A stretch of 16,931 bases of DNA, from assembly GCA_027604665.1 (NCBI GenBank), contig JADGIZ010000283.1:1-16931 (forward strand). Reading direction: 5' to 3'. This DNA is from Polyrhizophydium stewartii (taxonomy: Eukaryota > Chytridiomycota > Chytridiomycetes > Rhizophydiales). A program made the translations under genes and the position numbers. The notes beneath the pieces are model-generated. The model ran no database searches. It had not been told where the DNA came from and was given only the letters and a program-made list of their open reading frames with translations. This document shows positions 1-8,019 of this stretch, one piece after another; positions within the stretch are counted from its first letter, which is position 1, and every line of letters starts with the position of its first letter.

Positions 1-25
1 CTGGGCGGGGGTCAAGGGGGAAAGC

Positions 26-98
26 CGCCCTTGCCGGGAATCGAACCCGGGACACCCGAAGGTGGTAGCGAGCGCCACAACCACTCGACTACACCCCC
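26..98 (-). tRNA. tRNA-like element with intact A and B boxes, probably a tRNA pseudogene
   Basis: On the minus strand, TAGTCGAGTGG (91-81) is a good internal A box and GGTTCGATTCC (47-37) a perfect B box. The T arm (50-34) is fully paired, 5 bp with a 7-nt loop. The rest does not fold. Counting 7 nt before T8 gives a 73-nt gene with acceptor 5' strand GGGGGTG against 3' strand CAAGGGC, which pair at only three of seven positions. The anticodon arm (72-56) has no stem with U33 in the proper place. CACC-TTCG-GGTG could be a variable-arm hairpin, as in Ser or Leu tRNAs, but then too little sequence is left for an anticodon arm. Downstream there is only TTT as a terminator. I read it as a decayed tRNA or a tRNA-derived element; no anticodon is assigned. 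Confidence 0.4.
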
Positions 99-266
99 CC
101 GCGGCAGATCGGGTGCCCAAAGTTGCCCCGCCACAGAGTGTTCCGCCAAGAACGAGAATCAAGGCGAGTGCAGCCAAGGCAACGCGCCCGGCAGCAAAGA
201 CACGGCAAACTCGCTCTCCTGCGGCATCGTGTCCCGTGGGCCCACGTGACCATCGCAGGCAGCGGC

Positions 267-271
267 AAAAA
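267..271 (-). terminator. RNA polymerase III terminator of tRNA-Arg
   Basis: Five consecutive T residues on the minus strand immediately follow the tRNA-Arg discriminator base. A run of four or more T is the standard polymerase III termination signal. Confidence 0.8.
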
Positions 272-344
272 CGAGCTTACCAGGGGTCGAACCTGGAATC
301 TCCTGATTCGTAGTCAGACGCGCTATCCATTACGCCATAAGCCC
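272..344 (-). tRNA. tRNA-Arg (anticodon ACG)
   Basis: This is a complete 73-nt cloverleaf on the minus strand. Acceptor strands GGGCTTA (344-338) and TAAGCTC (279-273) pair fully with one G-U, and the discriminator is G at 272. The A box is TGGCGTAATGG and the B box GGTTCGACCCC. The T arm has 5 bp (CCAGG/CCTGG). The anticodon arm is TCTGA-CTACGAA-TCAGG, so the loop gives anticodon ACG, read as ICG after deamination, for CGN arginine codons. There is no intron, and CCA is not encoded, as expected for a eukaryotic nuclear gene. A TTTTT polymerase III terminator (271-267) follows the discriminator directly. Confidence 0.95.
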
Positions 345-2145
345 GATGTCTGTCCGCCCCCAACGTGCATTATGAATCCGCGCCGCGCAAACGACGACAA
401 ACCACACTGGCGACGACGGAATCGTCGCCTGCCTGCTGCCCATGCTGCGCTGCTGGCAATGCGCTGCATATCACGATGCATGCTGTGCTTAGCCACTCAA
501 AATGCACATGCGCTCTGCCAAAGGGCTGCATCTGGCCGACCAACACATGCCAGTTGTCTGCCTGCTTGTTGCTCTGTGCCTGCCACGCCCCGCACACAAC
601 CCATCTGCACAGCGAATATCCACCACACGCTGTGCACAATGCAGCAGCAGTCTCTCGTGCTTGCTGTTCTGGCACACACGCCGCAGCAATCCAGCACACG
701 ATCCCCTGCCCATCGTGTGCAAACCTGTTGTGGAATGCATCCCACCACATCACACTCTGCACTCGCAGGCGCCGCCTTGCTGCATGCACGGCTGCTGCAC
801 TCACGCACACGCTCTGAGAGCAAGTTGCATTGCCGCCGAGTGCGTGGCCACAGCCAGTCTGGTGCAGATGGATTGCTGATGTGCCGCAACCGCCGCCTGC
901 TGTCGGTCTGCGAGTCGGGCCTCCTTGCCTCGACGGCCGACACCTCGACCCTGCGATCAAGAGGATCCGCACTCGGCTCACGGCTCAGGCATGTATCCAG
1001 TGCCGCGCACATGCCACGCATCCACCGCACTCTGGCGCTCGCCACCTCATTGCGACCGATGCAGCCAGTCGCTCAACCAGTCACATCACTCCTGGCCACC
1101 TGCACCGCATCCGAGGTCAGCGCCTTGACTCTTGCGGCAGCAGACTCAGCTCTCGTCGCCTTGATCAGCTCGCAGCAGATCGCCTTGGCCAGCCTGTCCT
1201 TGGTTGAATGCTGCCTGACAGGCGCCTTGAGAGTCAGCTGAAAGAACCAGCACCCCGCAATCTGCCGCACCGACCAGCACTCGCTGGCTGCAGCAGCAGG
1301 TTCGCCGTCTGACTCTGTCGTGCGACGAAACACATCGAACAGCATCCGCAGATTGCCTGCCTCTGGCCACGCGCTGTGACTCGTGACTCTGCCGCAGTTG
1401 GAAGGTAGCGCGCATGTTGGCGGTCAAGCGCACTCTCAGCTTCGAGCTGCGCCGATGGGCGGATGCGTGATCGACAGCCTCTCTGACCGAGCCCATATCA
1501 CTGTGAGCAAAGCAGACCGAGAACGAGGAAAGGCTGCTGGTGCTGATGGTCGACAGGGCAGCGATCCGAGCTTAGGCGGCTTTGTGCGTTGCGCTCTGGC
1601 TGATCGGCGTTGCAGGTCAGCGCACCTGCCAAGGCATACTCGCTGGGATGCTGATCTGCCCGCCGTGGCAGCCGATGTGCCTCCTCCAATCATCACGGCG
1701 GACGCATGCGGATGCACCGCTTGCACGGAGGGACCGCATCTCACCGAGACAACAGCGCCTTGCGGTCGATGCATACGTTGCTGCCGTCAATCTGCCAGCC
1801 ATGCTGTTGCACCCACAACACACAGACCGGCGATGCATCCAGAGTCGGCTCGACTGGGCAGGACTGCAACCCCTGCACAGGCGCACGGACCCGCCCGGCC
1901 AAGAAGCACACCGACAGCGGCTGCAGTCACCGAAATGACCGCCCGCAGTGCGCCAGAGGCATCGCGCCGCCGGTGCATCCGGCCACTTCGATATCCAGTC
2001 TGATGCAGAACTAGCACTCGCGTGCCCAGTCAAGGGCTTGGACTCCAGGCCGGTTATTGTGCGACTTCCGACCATGCCTCTCCGCCCCCACCGCGCACAC
2101 AAGGGAGCAGGGATCGAAGAATGCACGGTTTTCGTCAGACGCAGC
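345..2145. other. about 1.8 kb without a recognisable gene
   Basis: Several overlapping open frames of 60 to 370 codons cross this stretch on both strands. None shows a recognisable domain, and their composition (Cys/His/Ser/Ala-rich, many CACA and TGCATGC-like words) looks like chance reading of stop-poor DNA. Between about 400 and 1950 the sequence is dense in GCAGC, CACAC and GCATGC words but has no clear tandem unit, terminal repeats or transposase-like frame. The last few hundred bases probably include the promoter and 5' leader of the NPC2-like gene. A diverged element or non-coding RNA cannot be excluded by reading alone. Confidence 0.5.
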
Positions 2146-2906
2146 ATGCTCATTGCAATCGCCCTCACCGTCCTGCAGGCGGCGTCGCTGCTTCCGGCCG
2201 TTGCGGGCTTCGCGGTCCCGCGCGAGGCGGATGCGGCGCAACGGCCGGCGGGCCCGCAGCGCCAGCAGCCGCTGCTCGCGGGGGCCATCGGCGCCCTGTG
2301 GCCGTCCAAGCCCGGCGCATACGACTCGGCCGTCAACTGCGGCTCCGACGGCGATGTGCTGACGCTGCACCGCTTCGAGCTGTCGCCGGACCCGCCCGTG
2401 CGCGGCAGCCCGCTCGAGGTGCTGCTCAACGGCACGCTGTCCGAGGACGTGGTCGAGGGCGCCGTCGCCCAGGTCACCGTCAAGCTGGGCTTCATCCAAA
2501 TCATCGACCGCCCCTATGACCTGTGCGAGCAGGCCACGGCCGTCGACCTGGAGTGCCCAATCGCAAAGGGACCCGTGCTGGTGAAGAAGGCCTTTGACAT
2601 CCCGCGCGAGCTGCCGCCCGTACGTGCCGCCCAAACGGACCTGCCTGCCGCGAGCGACTGCTGCTGCTGCCGCCCCCGCCGCCGCCGCTGCCTGGCTCCG
2701 GCCTGCGGGACGAGCGGCCGCCTGCTCCTCCGGCGCCACCCTGGTCGACAGCCGACCATGCATGCGGGCACAGGTGCCCGCGTGGCCGGCCGCAGCCCGC
2801 TGACACACCCCGTGCGCATGAGTAGGGCCGCTACCGGGTCAATGTCGACGTCCGCAACGCCGACGACAAGCACGTCGGCTGTCTGTCTGCCGACTTCCGG
2901 ATGTGA
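2146..2906 (+). CDS. NPC2: NPC2-like ML-domain lipid/sterol transfer protein (two exons)
   Basis: Exons are 2146-2619 and 2826-2906 (184 residues). The intron has donor GTACGT and acceptor AGTAG, phase 0. Family knowledge: ML-domain proteins (NPC2; fungal PG/PI transfer protein) bind sterol or phospholipid in the vacuole/lysosome lumen or outside the cell. The start at 2146 puts a signal peptide at the very N-terminus (MLIAIALTVL, then QAASLLPAVAG). An in-frame ATG at 2074 would add 24 residues ahead of it and bury the signal. The ML domain runs from about residue 60 to 184, with VNCGSDGDVLTLHRFELSPD, VTVKLGFIQIIDRPYDLCEQ, LECPIAKG and, in exon 2, GRYRVNVDV and VGCLSADF. Cysteines are C65, C127, C137 and C176. 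These match two of the three NPC2 disulfides; the small second loop is absent. NGT at 95-97 is a possible N-glycosylation site. Length fits the family. It is convergent with the IQCH-like gene. Confidence 0.9.
2620..2825 (+). other. intron of the NPC2-like gene
   Basis: Donor GTACGT at 2620 and acceptor TAG ending at 2825, 206 nt, phase 0. Splicing joins ELPP to GRYRVNVDV, restoring the C-terminal strand and last cysteine of the ML domain. Reading through leaves that frame and gives a Cys/Arg-rich stretch unlike any ML protein. A CTGAC branch-like word lies about 20-25 nt before the acceptor. Confidence 0.85.
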
Positions 2907-2916
2907 GCCCTTTCGA

Positions 2917-2963
2917 CCAACAACAACAGCAACAACAACCGAAGCAACAACAACAACAACCTC
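2917..2963. repeat. CAA-rich microsatellite in the NPC2-like 3' region
   Basis: A run of CAA triplets, interrupted by CAG and CCGAAG, starts about 10 bp after the NPC2-like stop codon. It is probably in the 3' untranslated region and has no evident coding role. Confidence 0.75.
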
Positions 2964-3125
2964 AGCAAGTTGCCTCCCCACATCACTTGGCCCGTGTTTA
3001 GTCTGCCTCCCGGCCCCTGTTGATGCCTGCGCACCTCATGCATCGCCCCCCTCCCCCGCACGCAGAGCCTCTGCAGCTCGTTGCCCCGATGCCATGCAAC
3101 CAACAAGGCTGAGGAGGCATCTCAT

Positions 3126-6100
3126 TCATTCGCGGATCTCGTCCAGTGGGCCAGCGACCGGCGACCGGCCGCTGACGGACGAACGGCCGCTTATCGACAA
3201 TCTGCCGCTGACTGACGACCGGCCAGGCGCCGGTCCGGCGTGTGTGCCCCGCCCGCGGCCTTGCTCGCGGTTGCTCCCTCCAGCGTCATCGCCAGATCCA
3301 GGTTTGGGCAGAGTCAGAGAAGCCCCCGTTCTCCCGCCACGATCAGCGCCGCCCCTGCCCCGCGATGCCGCACCGCGGCCGGCAGCCCCGCCCCCGCGGC
3401 CGCCGCGGCCTGCCACAAGCTGCCCTGCGTGGATCGTGTTGTGCTGGCTGCCGAAGAAGTTGAAGGCCGCATTGGGCGAGATCGCCGCCAGATGGCTGGC
3501 GCGCCTGCCCGCGGGCCCACCTGCCTGCAAGCGCATATGTGTGTTTGTTTCGACCTGGAGCTGCGGCGCGCGCATCAGTCGATGCCACTTGAGCTTGTTG
3601 ACGTCCGCGCGGATCCCGTCGGTGCTGCCGTCGTCGAGCATCTCCTCGAGTCGGTGGACCAGCGCAGCGATGCGCTCCTTGTTCTCCTGCTGCTCGGCCA
3701 GGAGCGCCGCCGGCATGAAAGCGCCGTTCTCGCCGCCTCCGGCCTGCGCGCCCTCGCCGCCATCCGACCCGCGGCTGCTGATGGTTGACCGCCGGCGCCG
3801 GCGCTCTGCAGGCGGGGTCAGGACGGGGTTCAGCAGCGTGGGATCCTTTTCGGCTGCAATCACAGACGGGATGCCCTCGAGCAGCAGCAGAGTCGTGCCG
3901 GAGCTGATTGTCGGCGCTTTTGGTGCATTGTCCTCTTGATGAACTGTCGTCTCGATCACTGCCCGCTCGTGCGGCATCTGGAACCTCTCGCCAAAGGGCA
4001 GCGTGATGTGCGGGGCCAGAAAGTCCTGCAGATCCACTGGCCCCGAGTCCTGGATGCCGTAACTCGTTGCGCCGTCCTCGTCGTCCTCGTCGTCGTAAAT
4101 CCCGCCGCTTCGCTGATGGGAGGACGCCCAGCCCGTGAGCTCGCGCAGCTTGCGCGGCCTGCGGCGCAGCTGGAGATCCACCAGATCAGCGAGGTCATCT
4201 TCGCCCTCGCCCTCGCTGTTGAGCGTCTTTTGTCGCCGCAAGTCAAGAAGCTCATCCAGTATGCTTCGCGCCATGACCATAAAGTTGCTGTCGTAGCAGG
4301 CATCCGTCGCTTCGAGGTGACGCTCAATCAGCACAAGGCCTCCCAAGAAGAGCTCCATGACCTGCTCGAGCGTGTTGCCAATGCACGTGTGCGGGATCGC
4401 GGCTGGATTCGCCATGTTCGACTTTGTGAAAAGGATGCCCGTGCACTGCCATGGGTCGAAGCAGACGCCCCGCTTGGCCAGCTTCGCCAGCGCGCCGCGC
4501 CGCGTGAGGACACCAACGATGGCGTGCCATAGATTCTCAAAGTGCAGCGCAACCCGCTGCGGCGACGGCGGGATGGCCGCCGTGAAGCGCTGCTGCGCCT
4601 TTTTGCGGTCACCAAACATGGATGTGGTCAGGTGGGGCAGCTTGAGCGGCAGGTCGTTGCGCGAGTACGACATGCCGTATGCGACGCTGTCAGTCTTGCA
4701 TCCTGTCGAGAGCAGAATTACCGAGGCACGCTGCAGCTGAGCGGTGAAGTAGGGCTTGAGCCGGGTCGCAACAACCATGGGCTTCTTCATCTTGGGGTCC
4801 TTCCAGGCCCAAAACTCGACCGTCACGGCGCCAAAGATCTCGCGCGCCGAGCACACTTTGGCGACATTGTAGAGGTGCTTGATAAGTGTCTCGGCGTCGC
4901 AGCTCTGCTGGGGAACAATCATGCCGTACGTCTTTCCCTCGAGCATGCGTGTCTCGCACGTCACAATCAGCCGCCACTGCAGGGACCACTCGACGCTCAT
5001 GCCAACCTCGATAATGCGAAAGTCACCCTCCCAGTTGGGGTACGCGCGCACGACGCCGCCACCGTGCTTGCGCCACAGCTTCAACATCTCGTCGGTCGTC
5101 ATGGACGGCAGGAGCTCCGTGATCTGCACTGCGGGCAGGATCTTTGGCTTGATGCGCACCTCGACCGATGTCAAGTCCGAGTCTCCGCGGCGCGGGGCAT
5201 CGCCGCGGCCGCCAAGACCCGTCGCTCGCGGGAGTTGCTGCTGCAGCATCTGCAACTGCTGATGCTGCTGCGCGACATTGACCATGGAGCCCACGCGTGA
5301 GACTGCCACACTGGCGAGAAAGTCGGTTGCCGCGTGCGTGCCGCGCTTGATCGGGTGGACATAGACGTCGGTCGACCGGATCAGCGCCGTTGGGAGTTCC
5401 ATGAACGAGTTGTCAAGGCCCGTAGGCACAAAAGACTTGCGCGGCCACAGTGACCAAACGGGCACGTTCTTGCACCGCACGATTCCCTTGCTGACGGCAC
5501 CGAGAAATTCGTCGAGTGACTTGCCCGAGGACTCGTACTCCTTGATCGTCGGGATGCAACAGTCGCGCAAGAACTTGCGCTCACGCACGGGGTCCTTGAT
5601 CACGGTCTCGAAGGCCTCCATCGAGGTGCCAAAGTAGGGCATGTTGAGCATCGTGCAGCACCGCACCACGTACTCGTCGAGCGTGTCGCTGCATATCAGC
5701 GCCGTCTTTTCCGTGCACAGTGCCTTGATCTGGCTCAGGGCGTTGGTGCTGAAGAAGAGCGCCGCAGCAACGGACGAGCCCTTTGGCAGAAACCGTGCGA
5801 TCTCGGGAACAACAAACTTGAGCCTGCCCGACACAATCGGGCTCTTTGGGAACGCCGATGTCTCAAATGTGCTTTTGAAGTAATTGAGCCTGTTCTCGCT
5901 CAGATGTGGCAGCACGAATATCATGTCCACATTGTCGTCGTACATGGCCAGTGCGCTGTACAAGCCACCCGTGTCAGTGGTGCTGTCAGAAGCCCCTAGA
6001 GGTCCCAGAACGCGCGGGACCCACCGGCCGATATCCACATCCGAGGCATTGCCCTGAGCGTCTTCTTGCAGCGACGACCACGAGCACAGCTGCACGACGA

Positions 6101-7463
6101 TGCGCTTAAAGTTGAAAATCTGGATGCGGTCTCGCTTGACCATGGCCCACAGCCGCTTGAACCCGACCTTGTGCTTGGTCTCGTACTTTTGCTTAATCTG
6201 GGCCTGCAGCGCCTTGCGACACTTGCGGCGCTCCCAGTACTGCTGGAAAATGCGCGTTGAGCGCAAGTAAATGAGCTGCTGCAGGTGCATCTTGCGCTTG
6301 CGAAACCGCTTGTATGCGTTCTGGATCGCGAGCGCCGCAAGCTCGCGGCCGTTGGGCGTGTGGAACCGCTGGCCCGGCCTGAGCACCAGCTCGAGCACCT
6401 CCTCAATGTTCTCCAGGCAGCTGAGGAGATCCCGGATGCGCAGCGGGTAGACGCATGGCCGCTGCGCAATATCAATGATGCGCTCGCACTTGAGGTCTGC
6501 GTAGGGCACCGCATACTCGACCAGCGAGCGGATGATGGACTGGATGATCCAGCCCGCGGCAATCTCGATCTGCTTCTCGTGGATGACCCGGTAAAAGTGG
6601 GCATACGCTGGGCTCTCGCGCTGCAACTCCCACAGCTTGACCGTGATCACCCAACCCGGGAGCACGGGCAGCCCGCTGTCGGTCAAGGGCTTGCGGGAAA
6701 AGATGTTCTTGATTCGCCGCGCCAGACTGCTTTCGCTGCCCGCCTCGGCCTCAGCCTCGGTCTGCTTGAGCTTGATCAGCTCCATGTCAACCGACGGCCG
6801 TGGCGCATGTGCGTTGGGCAGCTCGGGTGGAATGTCGGGCAGCTCGAGCGGATTCGGTGGTAGCGCCGCCCGCAGCCGCTTGTTCTTCACGAAGCGCAGG
6901 ATCCCGCACACATCGCTGGGAACCTCGACGGCGTGCGCCTGCGTGCCAATGCGCTGGTTGGTGTTGGGGTCGGTACCATACTTTTCCGTGACAACGTGCA
7001 CACGGTGGGGCTCGCTGGCGTCGGGCTGCTTGCCGATGGGCTGCAACTGCGGCTGTGCAAAGCGCACGAGCGGCAGCTGTGGGAGCGAGCGGCCAAAGAT
7101 GTTGCTGCGCATCGAACGCGCAGAGTTGGTGAACATCTTTGGCTTGACATGCCGTATGAACGCCTTGGACGGGTCGTCCGGGACCAGCATCCGGGAAACG
7201 TCCCCAACGATGCTCGGCATCAAGCCGCGCTCCGTGACCGAGTACAGCCCGCACTGGCCGATGCTGTTGGCAATCGTTTTCACGTCGGCCGAGGACACGG
7301 GTTTGACTTGCCGCAGCTTTGGAAGCAGCGTCTCTGCCTGGTGGCTCAGACGCTCGCTGCATAGCGACCCCGTGTCCGATGTGTCGTGCGAAGTTGTGCC
7401 ATGGTGATGCACGACGGCGCGGATCCTGGGTGCATAGAGCGGCGGCAGGTGCTGTTCATGCAT
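3126..7463 (-). CDS. IQCH: IQCH-like IQ-motif protein with ATP-grasp-like core
   Basis: The frame is open from a TTG at 7490; the first ATG is at 7463 (MHEQHLPPLY, 1445 residues), but the true N-terminus probably lies in an upstream exon near 7688-7855. Numbering from 7463: an IQ motif begins at I380 (AIQNAYKRFRKRK) with a second IQ-like helix (IFQQYWERRKCRK) about 35 residues on; both suggest calmodulin binding. Residues about 500-910 hold an alpha/beta region in the ATP-grasp-like style of IQCH (VDMIFVLPHLSE, KTALICSDTLDEYVVRCC, GAVTVEFWAWKDPKMKKP). A conserved-looking C-terminal part (ALHFENLWHAIVGVL, FTKSNMANPAAIPHTCIG) extends to about 1050. Then come an acidic stretch (YDDEDDEDG), a short coiled segment (EQQENKERIAALVHRLEEML) and an RG-rich disordered tail. 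Vertebrate IQCH is about 1,030 residues, so the excess is mainly the tail. IQCH is associated with sperm/axonemal function; a zoospore flagellum role is inferred. Confidence 0.82.
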   Translation of the reverse strand: MHEQHLPPLYAPRIRAVVHHHGTTSHDTSDTGSLCSERLSHQAETLLPKLRQVKPVSSADVKTIANSIGQCGLYSVTERGLMPSIVGDVSRMLVPDDPSKAFIRHVKPKMFTNSARSMRSNIFGRSLPQLPLVRFAQPQLQPIGKQPDASEPHRVHVVTEKYGTDPNTNQRIGTQAHAVEVPSDVCGILRFVKNKRLRAALPPNPLELPDIPPELPNAHAPRPSVDMELIKLKQTEAEAEAGSESSLARRIKNIFSRKPLTDSGLPVLPGWVITVKLWELQRESPAYAHFYRVIHEKQIEIAAGWIIQSIIRSLVEYAVPYADLKCERIIDIAQRPCVYPLRIRDLLSCLENIEEVLELVLRPGQRFHTPNGRELAALAIQNAYKRFRKRKMHLQQLIYLRSTRIFQQYWERRKCRKALQAQIKQKYETKHKVGFKRLWAMVKRDRIQIFNFKRIVVQLCSWSSLQEDAQGNASDVDIGRWVPRVLGPLGASDSTTDTGGLYSALAMYDDNVDMIFVLPHLSENRLNYFKSTFETSAFPKSPIVSGRLKFVVPEIARFLPKGSSVAAALFFSTNALSQIKALCTEKTALICSDTLDEYVVRCCTMLNMPYFGTSMEAFETVIKDPVRERKFLRDCCIPTIKEYESSGKSLDEFLGAVSKGIVRCKNVPVWSLWPRKSFVPTGLDNSFMELPTALIRSTDVYVHPIKRGTHAATDFLASVAVSRVGSMVNVAQQHQQLQMLQQQLPRATGLGGRGDAPRRGDSDLTSVEVRIKPKILPAVQITELLPSMTTDEMLKLWRKHGGGVVRAYPNWEGDFRIIEVGMSVEWSLQWRLIVTCETRMLEGKTYGMIVPQQSCDAETLIKHLYNVAKVCSAREIFGAVTVEFWAWKDPKMKKPMVVATRLKPYFTAQLQRASVILLSTGCKTDSVAYGMSYSRNDLPLKLPHLTTSMFGDRKKAQQRFTAAIPPSPQRVALHFENLWHAIVGVLTRRGALAKLAKRGVCFDPWQCTGILFTKSNMANPAAIPHTCIGNTLEQVMELFLGGLVLIERHLEATDACYDSNFMVMARSILDELLDLRRQKTLNSEGEGEDDLADLVDLQLRRRPRKLRELTGWASSHQRSGGIYDDEDDEDGATSYGIQDSGPVDLQDFLAPHITLPFGERFQMPHERAVIETTVHQEDNAPKAPTISSGTTLLLLEGIPSVIAAEKDPTLLNPVLTPPAERRRRRSTISSRGSDGGEGAQAGGGENGAFMPAALLAEQQENKERIAALVHRLEEMLDDGSTDGIRADVNKLKWHRLMRAPQLQVETNTHMRLQAGGPAGRRASHLAAISPNAAFNFFGSQHNTIHAGQLVAGRGGRGGGAAGRGAASRGRGGADRGGRTGASLTLPKPGSGDDAGGSNREQGRGRGTHAGPAPGRSSVSGRLSISGRSSVSGRSPVAGPLDEIRE
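3153..3224 (-). repeat. four tandem 18-bp units in the IQCH-like C-terminal tail
   Basis: Four imperfect 18-bp units lie end to end at 3207-3224, 3189-3206, 3171-3188 and 3153-3170. On the minus strand they encode GRSSVS, GRLSIS, GRSSVS and GRSPVA. The repeat is in frame with the gene, just before the C-terminus, and follows an RG-rich segment (about 3340-3420) resembling an RGG box. The serines in an R-x-S/R-S context are possible kinase sites (inference). Confidence 0.85.
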
Positions 7464-7687
7464 CGTCTGCGCCGTGCGCTGTCGCAACAACGTGCATACG
7501 CACCATGGTCAGCACGGACGCGAATATGCGATCGCAGCGTATCGGTCGAAACATTGGCGTGCCTTTTGTAGCTCGTGGTCACGCACGCTGCAGCTGTCGT
7601 CGCTGCCGGCATATCGGGCTGCGCGTCGGTGCAGCATGAGCAGCCGCTCGCCGCTTCGTAAACGGACCAGCATTCGCAGCACCTACT

Positions 7688-7855
7688 CGAGCCGGCCAGC
7701 GTGGTGTCTTCGTCGATCGAGGGCTCTGGCAGCCGCCACGGCCGCTTGCGCGGATCTGGGATCGGGATGGCCGGGAACACCAGAAACTCGTCGCCCGTGC
7801 GCCGCGGAAGCTTGTGACACACCATCGCAAGCCCGCGCACGCCAGCGATCGGCAT
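7688..7855 (-). CDS. probable N-terminal exon of the IQCH-like gene (boundaries uncertain)
   Basis: A minus-strand frame different from the main IQCH-like frame reads as real protein: from ATG 7855, MPIAGVRGLAMVCHKLPR, then GDEFLVFPAIPIPDPRKRPW, then RLPEPSIDEDTTLAG. Codon choice resembles the neighbouring genes. It ends near donor GTAGGT at 7686, which fits the GTRNGT donors elsewhere in the window. With that donor the only acceptor keeping frame is CAG before 7333, giving a 353-nt intron that would drop LPPLYAPRIRA. The alternative AG|GTGCTG at 7682 to CCCAG|G at 7426 (257 nt) also keeps frame and retains IRAVV, with a weaker donor. The exon may begin further upstream, for example after the AG before 7873, so it might be internal. 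It could also be a separate small gene, which I think less likely. Confidence 0.45.
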
Positions 7856-8019
7856 CAGCGTCAGCACCAGAGACTCTGCGCTCGCGGGCTGGCTGCACCG
7901 GACAGCCGCACCGCGGCCGCACCTTGGCCATGCCCGCACGGCCGGCATCCGACGCCACGGCGGATATCGCCGCCATTTCGCAATGCTGGCAAACACACAT
8001 AATGCGCCGGCAAACACAT

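Noticed and set aside
26..98. tRNA-Ser or tRNA-Leu with a long variable arm
   Set aside because: CACC-TTCG-GGTG looks like a variable-arm hairpin, but the element is about 10 nt too short and has no anticodon arm left. An intron-containing tRNA is also too short to fit.
123..1241. 372-codon plus-strand open frame across the tRNA-Arg region
   Set aside because: It overlaps a definite tRNA gene in antisense, starts inside the tRNA-rich segment, and shows no domain or codon pattern like the real genes.
1617..2504. 295-codon minus-strand open frame
   Set aside because: Antisense shadow of the NPC2-like first exon plus upstream non-coding sequence. It has no recognisable domain, and the sense strand is clearly coding.
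3153..3224. Possible CRISPR-like or regulatory direct repeats
   Set aside because: The 18-bp units are contiguous, without spacers, in frame, and encode a Ser/Arg repeat in the IQCH-like tail. They are a coding tandem repeat.
1948..3939. 663-codon plus-strand open frame
   Set aside because: Only 2146-2619 of it is the NPC2-like first exon. The rest reads through the intron in the wrong frame and runs antisense to the IQCH-like tail, giving Arg/Pro/Ser-rich sequence with no domain.
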